Assembly (NCBI RefSeq): GCF_018717645.1
Contig: NZ_JAFLHG010000005.1
Coordinates: 1-64,000, forward strand
Length of the DNA: 64,000 bases
Source: Microbacterium flavum
GTDB taxonomy: Bacteria > Actinomycetota > Actinomycetes > Actinomycetales > Microbacteriaceae
Reading direction: 5' to 3'
Shown: in pieces, positions 42,100 to 49,970 of the stretch
How the letters are laid out: the number at the start of each line of letters is the position of its first letter
Numbering within the stretch: the first letter of the stretch is position 1
Notes under the pieces: generated by a model
Database searches by the model: none
Seen by the model: the letters and a program-made list of their open reading frames with translations, nothing else
What the model was told of the DNA's origin: nothing
Position numbers and translations under genes: made by a program

Positions 42100-42950
42100 G
42101 CACCGCATCCCCCGCCGCCGGGACCTCCGCTGCCGGCGCCCCCGGTGCCCCCGCCGACCGCGTCTCGCTGGATCGCCGCGTCCCGCCGCTCGGCGGATTC
42201 ACCCTCACCTACCTCGGCATCGAGCTGAAGCGGCGCCTGCGCAACCGGCGGACGCTCTTCTTCACGGTCGCCTTCCCCATCGTGATGTACGTGCTGATCG
42301 GCCTGCCCATGCGCGACGAGTCGCTCACCGGCATTCCGGTCGCAGACGGCGGCATCTCGGTGGCGGCCTACATCATGGTCTCGATGGCGATGTACGGCGC
42401 GATGATGTCGGCGACGCAGACGGGCGCGGCCGTCGCTGTCGAGCGTGCCCAGGGGTGGAGCCGGCAGCTGCGCCTCACCCCGCTGAACCCGTTCGTCAAC
42501 GTCATCGTCAAGATGATCGCCGGCATGGTGCTGGGCCTCCTGGCGGTCGTGGCGACGTACGTCGCCGGAGCGATCAGCGGCATCCAGCTCACCGCCGGGC
42601 AGTGGATCAGCACCGGCCTCGTCGGATGGCTGCTCGCAAGCGCCGTCTTCACGACGCTCGGGCTATTCATCGGATACCTCATGCCGAGTGAGAACGCGGC
42701 GCAGGTGACGAGCCTCGTCGTCGTCTTCCTCTCGTTCCTCGGCGGCCTGTTCTACCCGCTGAGCAGCATGCCCGACGTCATGCAGACGGTCGCGACGTTC
42801 ACCCCCGTGTACGGCATCGGGGAGCTCGCGCGGTCGCCGCTGACGGGCGAGGCCTTCGACATCATGTGGCTCGCGAACGCCGTGGTCTGGCTCGTGACCC
42901 TCATGGTGGCCACGACGTGGGCCTTCCGCCGCGACACGAAGCGCGTCTGA
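42096..42950 (+). CDS. ABC-2 type transporter permease
   Basis: A 284-residue membrane protein with six hydrophobic segments of the ABC-2 type: an N-terminal RNRRTLFFTVAFPIVMYVL helix, central helices and the motif FLGGLFYPLSSMPDVMQ before the last span. It forms the export channel with the ATPase encoded before it. The substrate is unknown; lipids, antibiotics and peptides are all carried by this family. Confidence 0.92.
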   Translation: MSTASPAAGTSAAGAPGAPADRVSLDRRVPPLGGFTLTYLGIELKRRLRNRRTLFFTVAFPIVMYVLIGLPMRDESLTGIPVADGGISVAAYIMVSMAMYGAMMSATQTGAAVAVERAQGWSRQLRLTPLNPFVNVIVKMIAGMVLGLLAVVATYVAGAISGIQLTAGQWISTGLVGWLLASAVFTTLGLFIGYLMPSENAAQVTSLVVVFLSFLGGLFYPLSSMPDVMQTVATFTPVYGIGELARSPLTGEAFDIMWLANAVVWLVTLMVATTWAFRRDTKRV

Positions 42951-42969
42951 GCGCGCGCGGCCTACAGTG

Positions 42970-44163
42970 ATGCTCGTGACGGTCGCCCGCGACGAGTTCG
43001 GCGGGCCCGGGTGGGAGATCCCCCCGGGCTCCGCCGCATCGGCGCGCTCGCCGATCGCGATGCTGCGCTCCCGCGGCGCCGTGCGCTGGTACGCCGGCGC
43101 GGCCCTCTCGCTCATCTGGCTGGTCACCGTCGTCCCCGACATCGTCGCCGCGGCGTCCGGACCGCTCGGCGGCGCTCTCGCGATCAGCCTCGTCGTTCTG
43201 TTCGCCGTCGCGTTCCTCGCCGCGACGCCGATGTCGTGGGCGCTGCCACGGCGCAGCCGCGCCCTCCCGGCGCTCGGACTGTTCGCCCTCTCGTTCGCAC
43301 TGTTCCCGTGGCTGGGATGGGGCATCCGGGGCGTCTGGACATATGTCGGGGTGACGATCGGGATGGCCGTGCTGCCGCTGCGCCTCACCTGGATCCTGCT
43401 GCTCGCCCTCGGCGGCGTCGCGGCACTCGCCGGGGCGCAGCTGGAGGGATGGACCGAGGACGTCCTCTGGGTGCCCGCGATCATCGTCTCCATCTCGGCC
43501 ATGATGGCCGCCTTCGCCCGGAACATCGCCGCGATGAACGCGCTGCGAGCGACGCGCGATCAGATGGCGGAGATGGCGGTGGAGCGCGAACGCAGTCGCG
43601 TCGCGCGCGACCTCCACGACATCCTCGGCCACTCGCTCACCGTGATCACCGTCAAGACCGAGCTCGCCGGGCGCCTCATCGACGTCGACCCGGGGCGCGC
43701 CCGCGCCGAGATCGCCGAGGTCGAGGCGCTCGCCCGGGGTGCCCTCGTCGACGTGCGCGCCACCGTCGCCGGCTATCGCGGGGTGAGCGTTGCCGGCGAG
43801 CTCGCCGCGGCCCGCGTGGCACTGGATGCCGCGGGCATCGACGCCGCGCTGCCCGGCTCGACCGAGGCGCTGCCCGCCGCGACCCGCGAGCTGGCCGGCT
43901 GGGTCGTGCGCGAGGGCGTGACCAACGTCATCCGGCACGCGCACGCGACGCGCTGCCGCATCGAGCTGACGCCGCGCACCGTGAGCGTCGAGGACGACGG
44001 CGTGGGGCTGAGCGGGGCGGACTCCGGAAGTGGGCGCGACGCCGGCGCCGACGCCGGCGGCGCGGGGCTGATCGGGCTGCGGGAGCGGGTCGAGAGCGCC
44101 GGGGGCCGGCTGACGGTCGGCCGGAGCGAACTCGGCGGTCTGCGACTGAAGGTCACCCTGTGA
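42970..44163 (+). CDS. DesK-like sensor histidine kinase
   Basis: The 397-residue kinase has four to six N-terminal transmembrane helices, a coiled linker, the HisKA_3 dimerisation motif with phospho-acceptor His in RVARDLHDILGHSLTVI, and a short HATPase domain (REGVTNVIRHAHAT, DDGVGL, GLIGLRERV). A GTG at 42967 is an alternative start; neither has a clear ribosome site. DesK-type kinases sense membrane order or cell-wall antibiotics. The stop overlaps the regulator start (GTGA). Confidence 0.92.
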   Translation: MLVTVARDEFGGPGWEIPPGSAASARSPIAMLRSRGAVRWYAGAALSLIWLVTVVPDIVAAASGPLGGALAISLVVLFAVAFLAATPMSWALPRRSRALPALGLFALSFALFPWLGWGIRGVWTYVGVTIGMAVLPLRLTWILLLALGGVAALAGAQLEGWTEDVLWVPAIIVSISAMMAAFARNIAAMNALRATRDQMAEMAVERERSRVARDLHDILGHSLTVITVKTELAGRLIDVDPGRARAEIAEVEALARGALVDVRATVAGYRGVSVAGELAAARVALDAAGIDAALPGSTEALPAATRELAGWVVREGVTNVIRHAHATRCRIELTPRTVSVEDDGVGLSGADSGSGRDAGADAGGAGLIGLRERVESAGGRLTVGRSELGGLRLKVTL

Positions 44164-44765
44164 TCCGCCTGCTCATCGCCGACGATCAGGCACTCGTGCG
44201 GGGTGCGCTGTCGGCTCTGCTCGGACTGGAGCCCGACATCGAGGTGGTGGCCGAGGTCGGGCGCGGAGACGAGGTGGTCGCGGCGGCGCGCCAGACGGAT
44301 GCCGAGGTCGCGCTCCTCGACATCGAGATGCCGGGCATGGACGGGATCGCCGCGGCCGCGGCCCTCCGCGCCGAGGTGCCGGTTTGTCGGGCGCTCATCG
44401 TCACGACGTTCGGGCGCCCCGGATACCTCGCCCGCGCGATGCGCGCCGGGGCCTCGGGCTTCGTGGTGAAGGACACGCCCGCCGCGCAGCTCGCCGACGC
44501 CGTCCGCCGCGTGGCGCAGGGCCTGCGGGTCGTCGACCCGGCCCTCGCCGCCGACTCCCTCGCGCAGGGCGAGTCGCCCCTCACCGCTCGCGAGACCGAT
44601 GTGCTCTCCGTCGCCCGCACGGGCGGGTCCATCGCCGACATCTCCGGCATCCTGCACCTGAGCGAGGGCACCGTGCGCAACCACCTCTCCTCCGCGATCG
44701 GCAAGACCGGCGCCCGCAACCGCGCCGACGCCGTGCGCGTCGCCGACGACCGCGGGTGGCTCTAG
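44160..44765 (+). CDS. NarL/DesR-family response regulator
   Basis: A 201-residue protein beginning with a GTG. The receiver domain has the acidic pair in LLIADDQALVRG, the phospho-acceptor Asp in VALLDIEMPGMDG and Lys in FVVKDTPAAQ; the LuxR-type helix-turn-helix is LTARETDVLSVA through HLSEGTVRNHLSSAIGK. It is the partner of the DesK-like kinase and probably controls the ABC-2 exporter genes of the same operon, perhaps through the palindrome at 41121. Confidence 0.93.
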   Translation: MIRLLIADDQALVRGALSALLGLEPDIEVVAEVGRGDEVVAAARQTDAEVALLDIEMPGMDGIAAAAALRAEVPVCRALIVTTFGRPGYLARAMRAGASGFVVKDTPAAQLADAVRRVAQGLRVVDPALAADSLAQGESPLTARETDVLSVARTGGSIADISGILHLSEGTVRNHLSSAIGKTGARNRADAVRVADDRGWL

Positions 44766-44774
44766 CCCGCCCTG

Positions 44775-44850
44775 CCGCCCCGCCGCATCCCGCCGCCCCG
44801 CCGCATCCCGCCGCCCCGCCGCATCCCGCCGTCTCGCCGCATCCCGCCGT
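44775..44850. repeat. 18-bp GC-rich tandem repeat, about four copies
   Basis: After the response regulator stop an 18-bp unit (CCGCCGCATCCCGCCGCC type) is repeated about four times with few changes. It lies in the 160-bp interval before the acetyltransferase gene. No coding role is evident. Confidence 0.75.
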
Positions 44851-44870
44851 GCCGCTCTGGCGCGGCCTGA

Positions 44871-44887
44871 CTGCCTGCCTGCCTGCC
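44871..44887. repeat. CTGC tetranucleotide microsatellite
   Basis: Four uninterrupted CTGC units (44871-44887) stand 40 bases before the acetyltransferase start. Length changes here could alter spacing of promoter elements, but no promoter was identified around it. Confidence 0.7.
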
Positions 44888-44925
44888 GCGACAACGATGT
44901 CTCGTGAGACGGCCGGTGCGGCACG

Positions 44926-45474
44926 ATGGACGATGTGAGCGTCATTCTTCGCCCGTGGGGTCGAGACGACGCCGGCGCACTGCGGGATGCTGCGGCCGGC
45001 GCGACCGATCTGGCCGCACAGTTCGGAGGCGCGGACCTGTCGAGCGCCGAGGCGGCGGCGGGATTCATCGCCAGAGCGCTCGTCTTCGATGAGAAGGCCA
45101 GGAACTGGGCCGTGGTGGAGAACGGGGTCGCTGTGGGCAATGCCGCGGCGACGGCCATCGAGTTTCGACACGGAACCGCGTGGATGTCGTATTGGCTCGC
45201 GCCGGCTGCACGCGGGAAGGGGTACGCGACCCGTGCGCTGCTCTCGCTCTGCGATTGGGCATTCGGCGCGGGTCTGCACCGCCTCGAGCTCGGCCACCGC
45301 GTGAACAATCCGGCGTCATGTCGGGTGGCCACCGCCGCGGGTTTCCGGGCCGAAGGCATCGAGCGCGAGAAGCTCCGTTATGGCGCGGAGCGCTTCGACG
45401 TGGAGACGCACGCGCGCCTGGCCGGTGACCCCTCGCCGACCGGTTCGCCTCTGGCTATGGCGCCCCGCGCCTGA
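44926..45474 (+). CDS. GNAT-family N-acetyltransferase (RimJ/RimL type)
   Basis: A 182-residue acetyl-CoA-dependent acyltransferase. The acetyl-CoA-binding segment is present as YWLAPAARGKGYATRAL (V/I-x-P-x-x-R-G-x-G-x-A), followed by the LHRLELGHRVNNPAS and VATAAGFRAEG motifs typical of the RimJ/RimL-like proteins that modify N-terminal amines or small molecules. The start could also be the GTG three codons later. It is followed by a ferritin-like protein gene. Confidence 0.85.
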   Translation: MDDVSVILRPWGRDDAGALRDAAAGATDLAAQFGGADLSSAEAAAGFIARALVFDEKARNWAVVENGVAVGNAAATAIEFRHGTAWMSYWLAPAARGKGYATRALLSLCDWAFGAGLHRLELGHRVNNPASCRVATAAGFRAEGIEREKLRYGAERFDVETHARLAGDPSPTGSPLAMAPRA

Positions 45475-45498
45475 CGGCGGCGCTGGCATACTGCCGGG

Positions 45499-46290
45499 AT
45501 GATCACCGCCGATGCGCGACGCGCGGACGCCCCCTCGTTCGAGCGATGGGTCGCCCACTTCACGGACAACCGTGCGCGACATGCGGCGATCGAGGGGCGC
45601 ATCGACTGGGATGCGGCCGCGGAGATGTCGCCGGCGGCACGGGCCGCCCTCATCCGGTCGTTCCAGCGGTTCGAGCTGGGCGAAGGCGGCGACGGCGCGC
45701 ACCTGCTGCGGAAGGCGCGGGGATGCGGCGAGGCACAGCAGCACGCCCTGCGGATGCTCGTCGGCGAAGAGCAGGCGCATTCCGCGCTGTTCGCGCGCGG
45801 GCTCCGCCACCTCGGGGCCGTGCCGCTGCCGCAGCACTGGTCGGACGGCGCCTTCACACTGCTGCGGCGCTCACTCGGGCTCCGCACCGAGCTGATGCTG
45901 TTCCTCATCGCCGAGGCCGTGGCGATGCCGTACTTCGTCGTGCTCGCGCGACGCGGGCCCGACGCCGTCATCCGCGGGATCGGCACACGGATCGCGCTCG
46001 ATGAGGAGCACCACCTCGCGTTCCAGATCGATCAGCTGCGGGGCGGCCTGCGCTCACTGCCGCCGTGGGCGAAGCCGCTCGTCGTGCTCCCCTGCTGGCT
46101 CGTGGCCGTGGGCGCGACCGCCGTCGTCGTGATCGACCACGGCGGGGCACTGCGTGCGTGCGGGATGGGTGCCCACGCGTACGCGGGCGCCGCGCTCCGC
46201 TCGTTCCGCCGCGCGCTGACCGCCGCACTGGGCGGCGTCGGCTCCTCCGAGCCGCGAGACACCGTCTGCGCGCCGACACACCCGGTGTGA
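45499..46290 (+). CDS. Ferritin-like di-iron domain protein
   Basis: A 263-residue, mainly helical protein with two ExxH motifs in a four-helix arrangement: GEEQAHSALF near residue 94 and DEEHHLAFQ near residue 172, with acidic helices before each (FQRFELGEGGD and FLIAEAVAM). This pattern fits a carboxylate-bridged di-iron centre, as in ferritin-like oxidases or AurF-type N-oxygenases. A hydrophobic segment near the C-terminus (VVLPCWLVAVGATAVVVI) may associate with the membrane. The reaction is unknown. Confidence 0.65.
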   Translation: MITADARRADAPSFERWVAHFTDNRARHAAIEGRIDWDAAAEMSPAARAALIRSFQRFELGEGGDGAHLLRKARGCGEAQQHALRMLVGEEQAHSALFARGLRHLGAVPLPQHWSDGAFTLLRRSLGLRTELMLFLIAEAVAMPYFVVLARRGPDAVIRGIGTRIALDEEHHLAFQIDQLRGGLRSLPPWAKPLVVLPCWLVAVGATAVVVIDHGGALRACGMGAHAYAGAALRSFRRALTAALGGVGSSEPRDTVCAPTHPV

Positions 46291-46324
46291 ACCGGTGTCT
46301 CGGCGCGAGAACGGTGTCTCGCGG
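46252..46324. repeat. Long-armed inverted repeat at the convergent junction near 46.3 kb
   Basis: CCGCGAGACACCGT (46252-46265) is perfectly complementary to ACGGTGTCTCGCGG (46311-46324); an intermediate arm ACCGGTGTCTCGGCG (46291-46305) can pair with the same left arm. It covers the stop of the ferritin-like gene and faces the DUF779 gene. It could terminate transcription in both directions. Confidence 0.6.
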
Positions 46325-46380
46325 ATGTGACACGGACGCGGGGGGGGCGGCGGCCGGGGGCGCGCGGCGAACCGTCCGGG

Positions 46381-46764
46381 TCAGCTCAGGCCGAAGGCCT
46401 CCAGCTCGGCGGCGTCCAGCATCCGCGAGCGGATCAGGAACCGCATCCCCGTGGGGCCCTCGACGCTGAAGCCCGCCCCGCGGCCGGGCACGACGTCGAT
46501 CGTGAGGTGCGTGTACTTCCAGTACTCGAACTGCGACTCCGACATGTACACCTCGATCGGGTCGTCGAGACCCGCGTCGATCGTGCCGAGCAGCACGTCG
46601 GACGGGCCGGTGAGGAACATCCCGACGGGGTAGCACATCGGTGCGCTGCCGTCGCAGCATCCTCCCGACTGGTGGAACATGAGCTTTCCGTGTTGCGCCG
46701 ACAACTGGCGCAACAGGGCCGCCGCGTCATGCGTCACGGCGACCCTGCTGAGTGTGTCGTTCAT
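46381..46764 (-). CDS. DUF779 domain protein
   Basis: The ATG at 46764 gives 127 residues with the typical DUF779 pattern: HGKLMFHQSGGCCDGSAPMC (two Cys plus a third) and PVGMFLTGPSDVLLG, followed by EYWKYTHLTIDVVPGRG and a GMRFLIRSR end. DUF779 proteins are regularly encoded next to aldehyde dehydrogenases of the acetaldehyde type, as here, and may help assemble or regulate them; the role is unknown. It is downstream of the dehydrogenase gene on the same strand. Confidence 0.88.
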   Translation of the reverse strand: MNDTLSRVAVTHDAAALLRQLSAQHGKLMFHQSGGCCDGSAPMCYPVGMFLTGPSDVLLGTIDAGLDDPIEVYMSESQFEYWKYTHLTIDVVPGRGAGFSVEGPTGMRFLIRSRMLDAAELEAFGLS

Positions 46765-46784
46765 GGCATCCTTTCGCGCCCCTC

Positions 46785-46875
46785 GTCCCACTTGTGGCTG
46801 TTCTCCTGGGTGGGAAGCGACCACAAGTGGGACAAGCGGCGCCACAAGTGGGACAAGCGGCGCCCCAAGTGGGAC
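46785..46875. repeat. Inverted plus 21-bp tandem repeat between the aldehyde dehydrogenase and DUF779 genes
   Basis: CCACAAGTGGGAC occurs at 46821-46833 and 46842-46854, with a near copy at 46863-46875, a 21-bp period. The inverted copy GTCCCACTTGTGG lies at 46785-46797, so alternative hairpins can form. The 133-bp interval holds nothing else recognisable. Confidence 0.75.
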
Positions 46876-46897
46876 GAGGACGAGGAGGGAGGGTGGC

Positions 46898-48445
46898 TCA
46901 GAAGAAGCCCATCGCCCCTTCGGCGTACGACACGAGCAGGTTCTTGGTCTGCTGGTAGTGATCGAGCATCTTGAGGTGGTTCTCGCGACCGATGCCGGAC
47001 TGCTTGTACCCGCCGAACGCCGCGTGCGCGGGGTACTGGTGGTACGTGTTCGTCCAGACGCGACCGGCCTCGATCGCCCGGCCGGCGCGGTACATCGTGT
47101 CGGCCGAACGGCTCCAGACGCCGGCACCCAGGCCGTACAGCGTGTCGTTGGCGGTGTGGATGGCTCCGTCGAAGTCGTCGAAGCTCGTCACCGAGACGAC
47201 CGGGCCGAAGATCTCCTCCTGGAAGATGCGCATCGAGTTCTGCCCCTCGAACACCGTCGGCGCGACGTAGTAGCCGCCCGACAGCTCGCCGCCGAGGTCG
47301 ACCCGCTCACCGCCGGCGAGGAGCTTCGCGCCCTCGGCCTTGCCGATCTCGATGTAGCTGAGGATCTTCTCGAGCTGGTCGTTGGATGCCTGTGCGCCGA
47401 TCATCGTCGCCGGGTCGAGCGGGTTGCCCTGCACGATCTTGCCGACCCGCTCGAGGCCGTCGCCGAGGAACTGGTCGTAGATCGACCGCTGGATGAGCGC
47501 ACGACTCGGGCAGGTGCAGACCTCGCCCTGGTTGAGGGCGAAGAACGAGAAGCCCTCGAGGGCCTTGTCGTAGTAGGCATCCTTCTGGCGCGCGACGTCC
47601 TCGAAGAAGATGTTCGCGGACTTCCCTCCGAGCTCCAGCGTCACCGGGATGAGGTTCTGCGACGCGTACTGCATGATGAGGCGGCCGGTCGTGGTCTCCC
47701 CCGTGAAGGCCACCTTGCGGATGCGCTTGTGCTGCGCGAGCGGCGCGCCCGCCTCGATGCCGAAGCCGTTGACGATGTTCACGACGCCCGCCGGCAGCAG
47801 GTCGCCGATGATGTCGAACAGGAACAGGATGGATGCCGGGGTCTGCTCCGCCGGCTTGAGGACGACGCAGTTGCCGGCGGCGAGCGCCGGGGCGAGCTTC
47901 CACGTGGCCATCAGGATGGGGAAGTTCCACGGGATGATCTGGCCGACGACGCCGAGCGGCTCGTGGAAGTGGTACGCGACGGTGTCTTCGTCGATCTGGC
48001 TGAGCGAGCCCTCCTGGGCGCGCAGGACTCCGGCGAAGTAGCGGAAGTGGTCGACGGCGAGCGGGATGTCGGCGGCGAGGGTCTCACGGACGGGCTTGCC
48101 GTTCTCCCACGTCTCGGCGACGGCGATCGCCTCGAGGTTCGCCTCGATGCGGTCGGCGATCTTGTTGAGGATGTTGGCGCGCTCGGCGGCCGTGGTCTTC
48201 TTCCACGACTCGAACGCCTTCCAGGCGACATCCACCGCCCGGTCGATGTCCTCGACGGTGCCGCGCCCGACCTCCGTGAACGGCTTGCCCGTGACGGGGG
48301 TGATGTTCTCGAAGTAGCCGCCCTTGATCGGCTCGACGAACTCGCCGCCGATGTAGTGACCGTAGCGGGGGCGGTAGTCGGCGACCGCGCCGCGCTGACC
48401 CGGCTGGGCGTAGACGCTCGAGACGCCTTCTTCGACGATGGTCAT
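46898..48445 (-). CDS. NAD-dependent aldehyde dehydrogenase (acetaldehyde dehydrogenase type)
   Basis: A 515-residue enzyme with the complete aldehyde dehydrogenase signature: [13 protein letters not shown] (cofactor site), Glu271 in [11 protein letters not shown] and the catalytic Cys310 in [10 protein letters not shown]. Sequence and length resemble the ExaC/AldB group that oxidises acetaldehyde to acetate. The DUF779 gene follows on the same strand. A GAF-domain regulator of the type linked to acetoin/aldehyde metabolism lies about 4 kb away. Confidence 0.94.
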   Translation of the reverse strand: MTIVEEGVSSVYAQPGQRGAVADYRPRYGHYIGGEFVEPIKGGYFENITPVTGKPFTEVGRGTVEDIDRAVDVAWKAFESWKKTTAAERANILNKIADRIEANLEAIAVAETWENGKPVRETLAADIPLAVDHFRYFAGVLRAQEGSLSQIDEDTVAYHFHEPLGVVGQIIPWNFPILMATWKLAPALAAGNCVVLKPAEQTPASILFLFDIIGDLLPAGVVNIVNGFGIEAGAPLAQHKRIRKVAFTGETTTGRLIMQYASQNLIPVTLELGGKSANIFFEDVARQKDAYYDKALEGFSFFALNQGEVCTCPSRALIQRSIYDQFLGDGLERVGKIVQGNPLDPATMIGAQASNDQLEKILSYIEIGKAEGAKLLAGGERVDLGGELSGGYYVAPTVFEGQNSMRIFQEEIFGPVVSVTSFDDFDGAIHTANDTLYGLGAGVWSRSADTMYRAGRAIEAGRVWTNTYHQYPAHAAFGGYKQSGIGRENHLKMLDHYQQTKNLLVSYAEGAMGFF

Positions 48446-48571
48446 GTTGTCTCCTTCGACGCATGAACTCGCGGCGTCGGTGCCGCGTTTTCGGATGCGG
48501 CAGAACCTACGCCCCGCTACGTTGCATCTCGTTGCAGGGTCCTGCCTGCGAGAAGCCGCGGGGATGCCGGG

Positions 48572-49054
48572 TCAGAGCGCGGCGAGCCACCGGCGGGATG
48601 CCGCGGCGATGGCCTCGGCATCCGCGGCGTCGATCAGGTCGACGAGGCGGTGCTCGTTCTCGAGGTGCGCCGTGACGGCCGCGTCGATCAGCGTGCGGCC
48701 CTCGGGCGTCAGACGGACGATGCGGCGCCGGCGATCGGCGCCCGCCTCCTGGCGCTCGACGAGGCCGCGCTCCACGAGCCGGTCGACCCGTTTCGTGAGG
48801 CCGCCGGTGGTCACCATCGTGTGCGCGGCGAGCTCGCCGGCCGGGAGCTCGTAGGGTTCGCCCGCTCGGCGGAGGGAGGCGAGCAGGTCGAACTCGGCCT
48901 CACTGAGTCCGAACCGCGCGTACACGGTGACGAGTTCGTCGGTGAGGGCAGTGGCCAGGCGGTGCAGGCGTCCGATGACGCCCTGCGGGCTCGGGTCGAG
49001 GTCAGGGCGCTCGCGGCGCCACTCCTCCAGGATGCGGTCGACGTGATCCTTCAC
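48572..49054 (-). CDS. MarR-family transcriptional regulator
   Basis: The GTG at 49054 gives 160 residues starting VKDHVDRILEEW; longer starts run into the operator region. The protein has the MarR winged helix (FDLLASLRRAGEPYELPAGE, then MVTTGGLTKRVDRLVERGLV) with the wing motif DRRRRIVRLTPEG. It is divergent from the EamA transporter gene, and two identical palindromes lie between the starts, so it probably represses itself and the transporter. Confidence 0.9.
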   Translation of the reverse strand: MKDHVDRILEEWRRERPDLDPSPQGVIGRLHRLATALTDELVTVYARFGLSEAEFDLLASLRRAGEPYELPAGELAAHTMVTTGGLTKRVDRLVERGLVERQEAGADRRRRIVRLTPEGRTLIDAAVTAHLENEHRLVDLIDAADAEAIAAASRRWLAAL

Positions 49055-49068
49055 CCCCACGACAATAC

Positions 49069-49101
49069 CTTCCGTGGAAGCTATAGTGTCTTCCGTGGAA
49101 G
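49069..49101. promoter_or_regulatory. Twin palindromic operator CTTCCGTGGAAG
   Basis: The 12-bp palindrome CTTCC-GT-GGAAG occurs twice, at 49069-49080 and 49090-49101, 21 bp apart (two helical turns) with CTATAGTGT between them. It lies between the divergent marR and EamA genes, and the second copy covers the likely EamA start, so binding would block both transcription units. Confidence 0.7.
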
Positions 49102-49970
49102 ATAAACCGCTGCGCTGGGCGCTCACGACGGCGATCGCGCCGATCGCGTGGGGCAGCACCTACTACGTCACCCGCCACGTGCTTCCGGCGGATGCCGCGC
49201 TCTGGGGCGCCGTCATCCGGTGTCTGCCCGCGGGGCTCCTCGTGCTGGTGTTCACGCGGCGCCTGCCGAGCGGATCGTGGTGGTGGCGGTCGTTCGTCCT
49301 GGGCGCGCTCACCGTCGGCGGGCTCAATGTGCTGGTCTACGTCGCCGCGCAGCGCCTCGCGACGAGCCTCGCCGCGACGATCATGTCGACCTCGGCGGCC
49401 GCCCTCCTGCTGCTGAGCTGGGTGGTGCTGCGTCAGCGGCCGACCCTTCGCGCCGCCGGCGGTGCCGCCCTGGGGATCGTCGGGGTGATCCTCATGCTCC
49501 AGCCCGGGGCATCCGGCGCCCCGGATGCCGTCGGCGTCGCGGCATCCGTCGTCGCGATGCTGGCGTCGTCTCTCGGATTCGTGCTGACGCGCCGGTGGGG
49601 GTCCGGTGTCCCGCCGCTGACGATGACCGCGTGGCAGCTGATCGCCGGGTCGCTCCTCGTGCTGCCCCTCGCCGTGCTCGTCGAGGGCCGCCCGCCCGCG
49701 CTCGACCCGTCGGCGATCGCCGGATTCGCGTACGTCATCGTGATCGCCACCGCCGTCGCGTACGCCGTGTGGTTCAACGGCCTCGCACGGCTCCCCGGCG
49801 CCGTCGTCGGGATCGTGGGACTGCTGAACCCGGTGACGGGCGTGCTCCTCGGGGTGATCCTCGGTGGGGAGCGGCTGGATCCCGCGGCGCTGGTCGGTCT
49901 CGCCCTGGTGCTCCTGGGCGTGGTCGCCGGGGCTACACCCGCGCGTCGACGGCCGACACCAGCGACGTGA
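49095..49970 (+). CDS. EamA-family (DMT) transporter
   Basis: Starting at the GTG at 49095 (VEDKPLRWAL) the protein has 291 residues and ten hydrophobic segments in two EamA repeats, the first with AIAPIAWGSTYYVTRHV and the second with GSGVPPLTMTAWQLIAG. Such proteins export metabolites or amino acids. No ribosome site precedes the start and the operator palindrome overlaps it, so the message may be leaderless; a GTG 21 bases upstream is possible. The 3' end overlaps malQ convergently by 38 bases. Confidence 0.87.
   Translation: MEDKPLRWALTTAIAPIAWGSTYYVTRHVLPADAALWGAVIRCLPAGLLVLVFTRRLPSGSWWWRSFVLGALTVGGLNVLVYVAAQRLATSLAATIMSTSAAALLLLSWVVLRQRPTLRAAGGAALGIVGVILMLQPGASGAPDAVGVAASVVAMLASSLGFVLTRRWGSGVPPLTMTAWQLIAGSLLVLPLAVLVEGRPPALDPSAIAGFAYVIVIATAVAYAVWFNGLARLPGAVVGIVGLLNPVTGVLLGVILGGERLDPAALVGLALVLLGVVAGATPARRRPTPAT

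Noticed and set aside
46381..47127. Longer DUF779 frame starting at 47127
   Set aside because: The extra part covers the aldehyde dehydrogenase 3' end and the repeat interval; the ATG at 46764 gives the normal family length.
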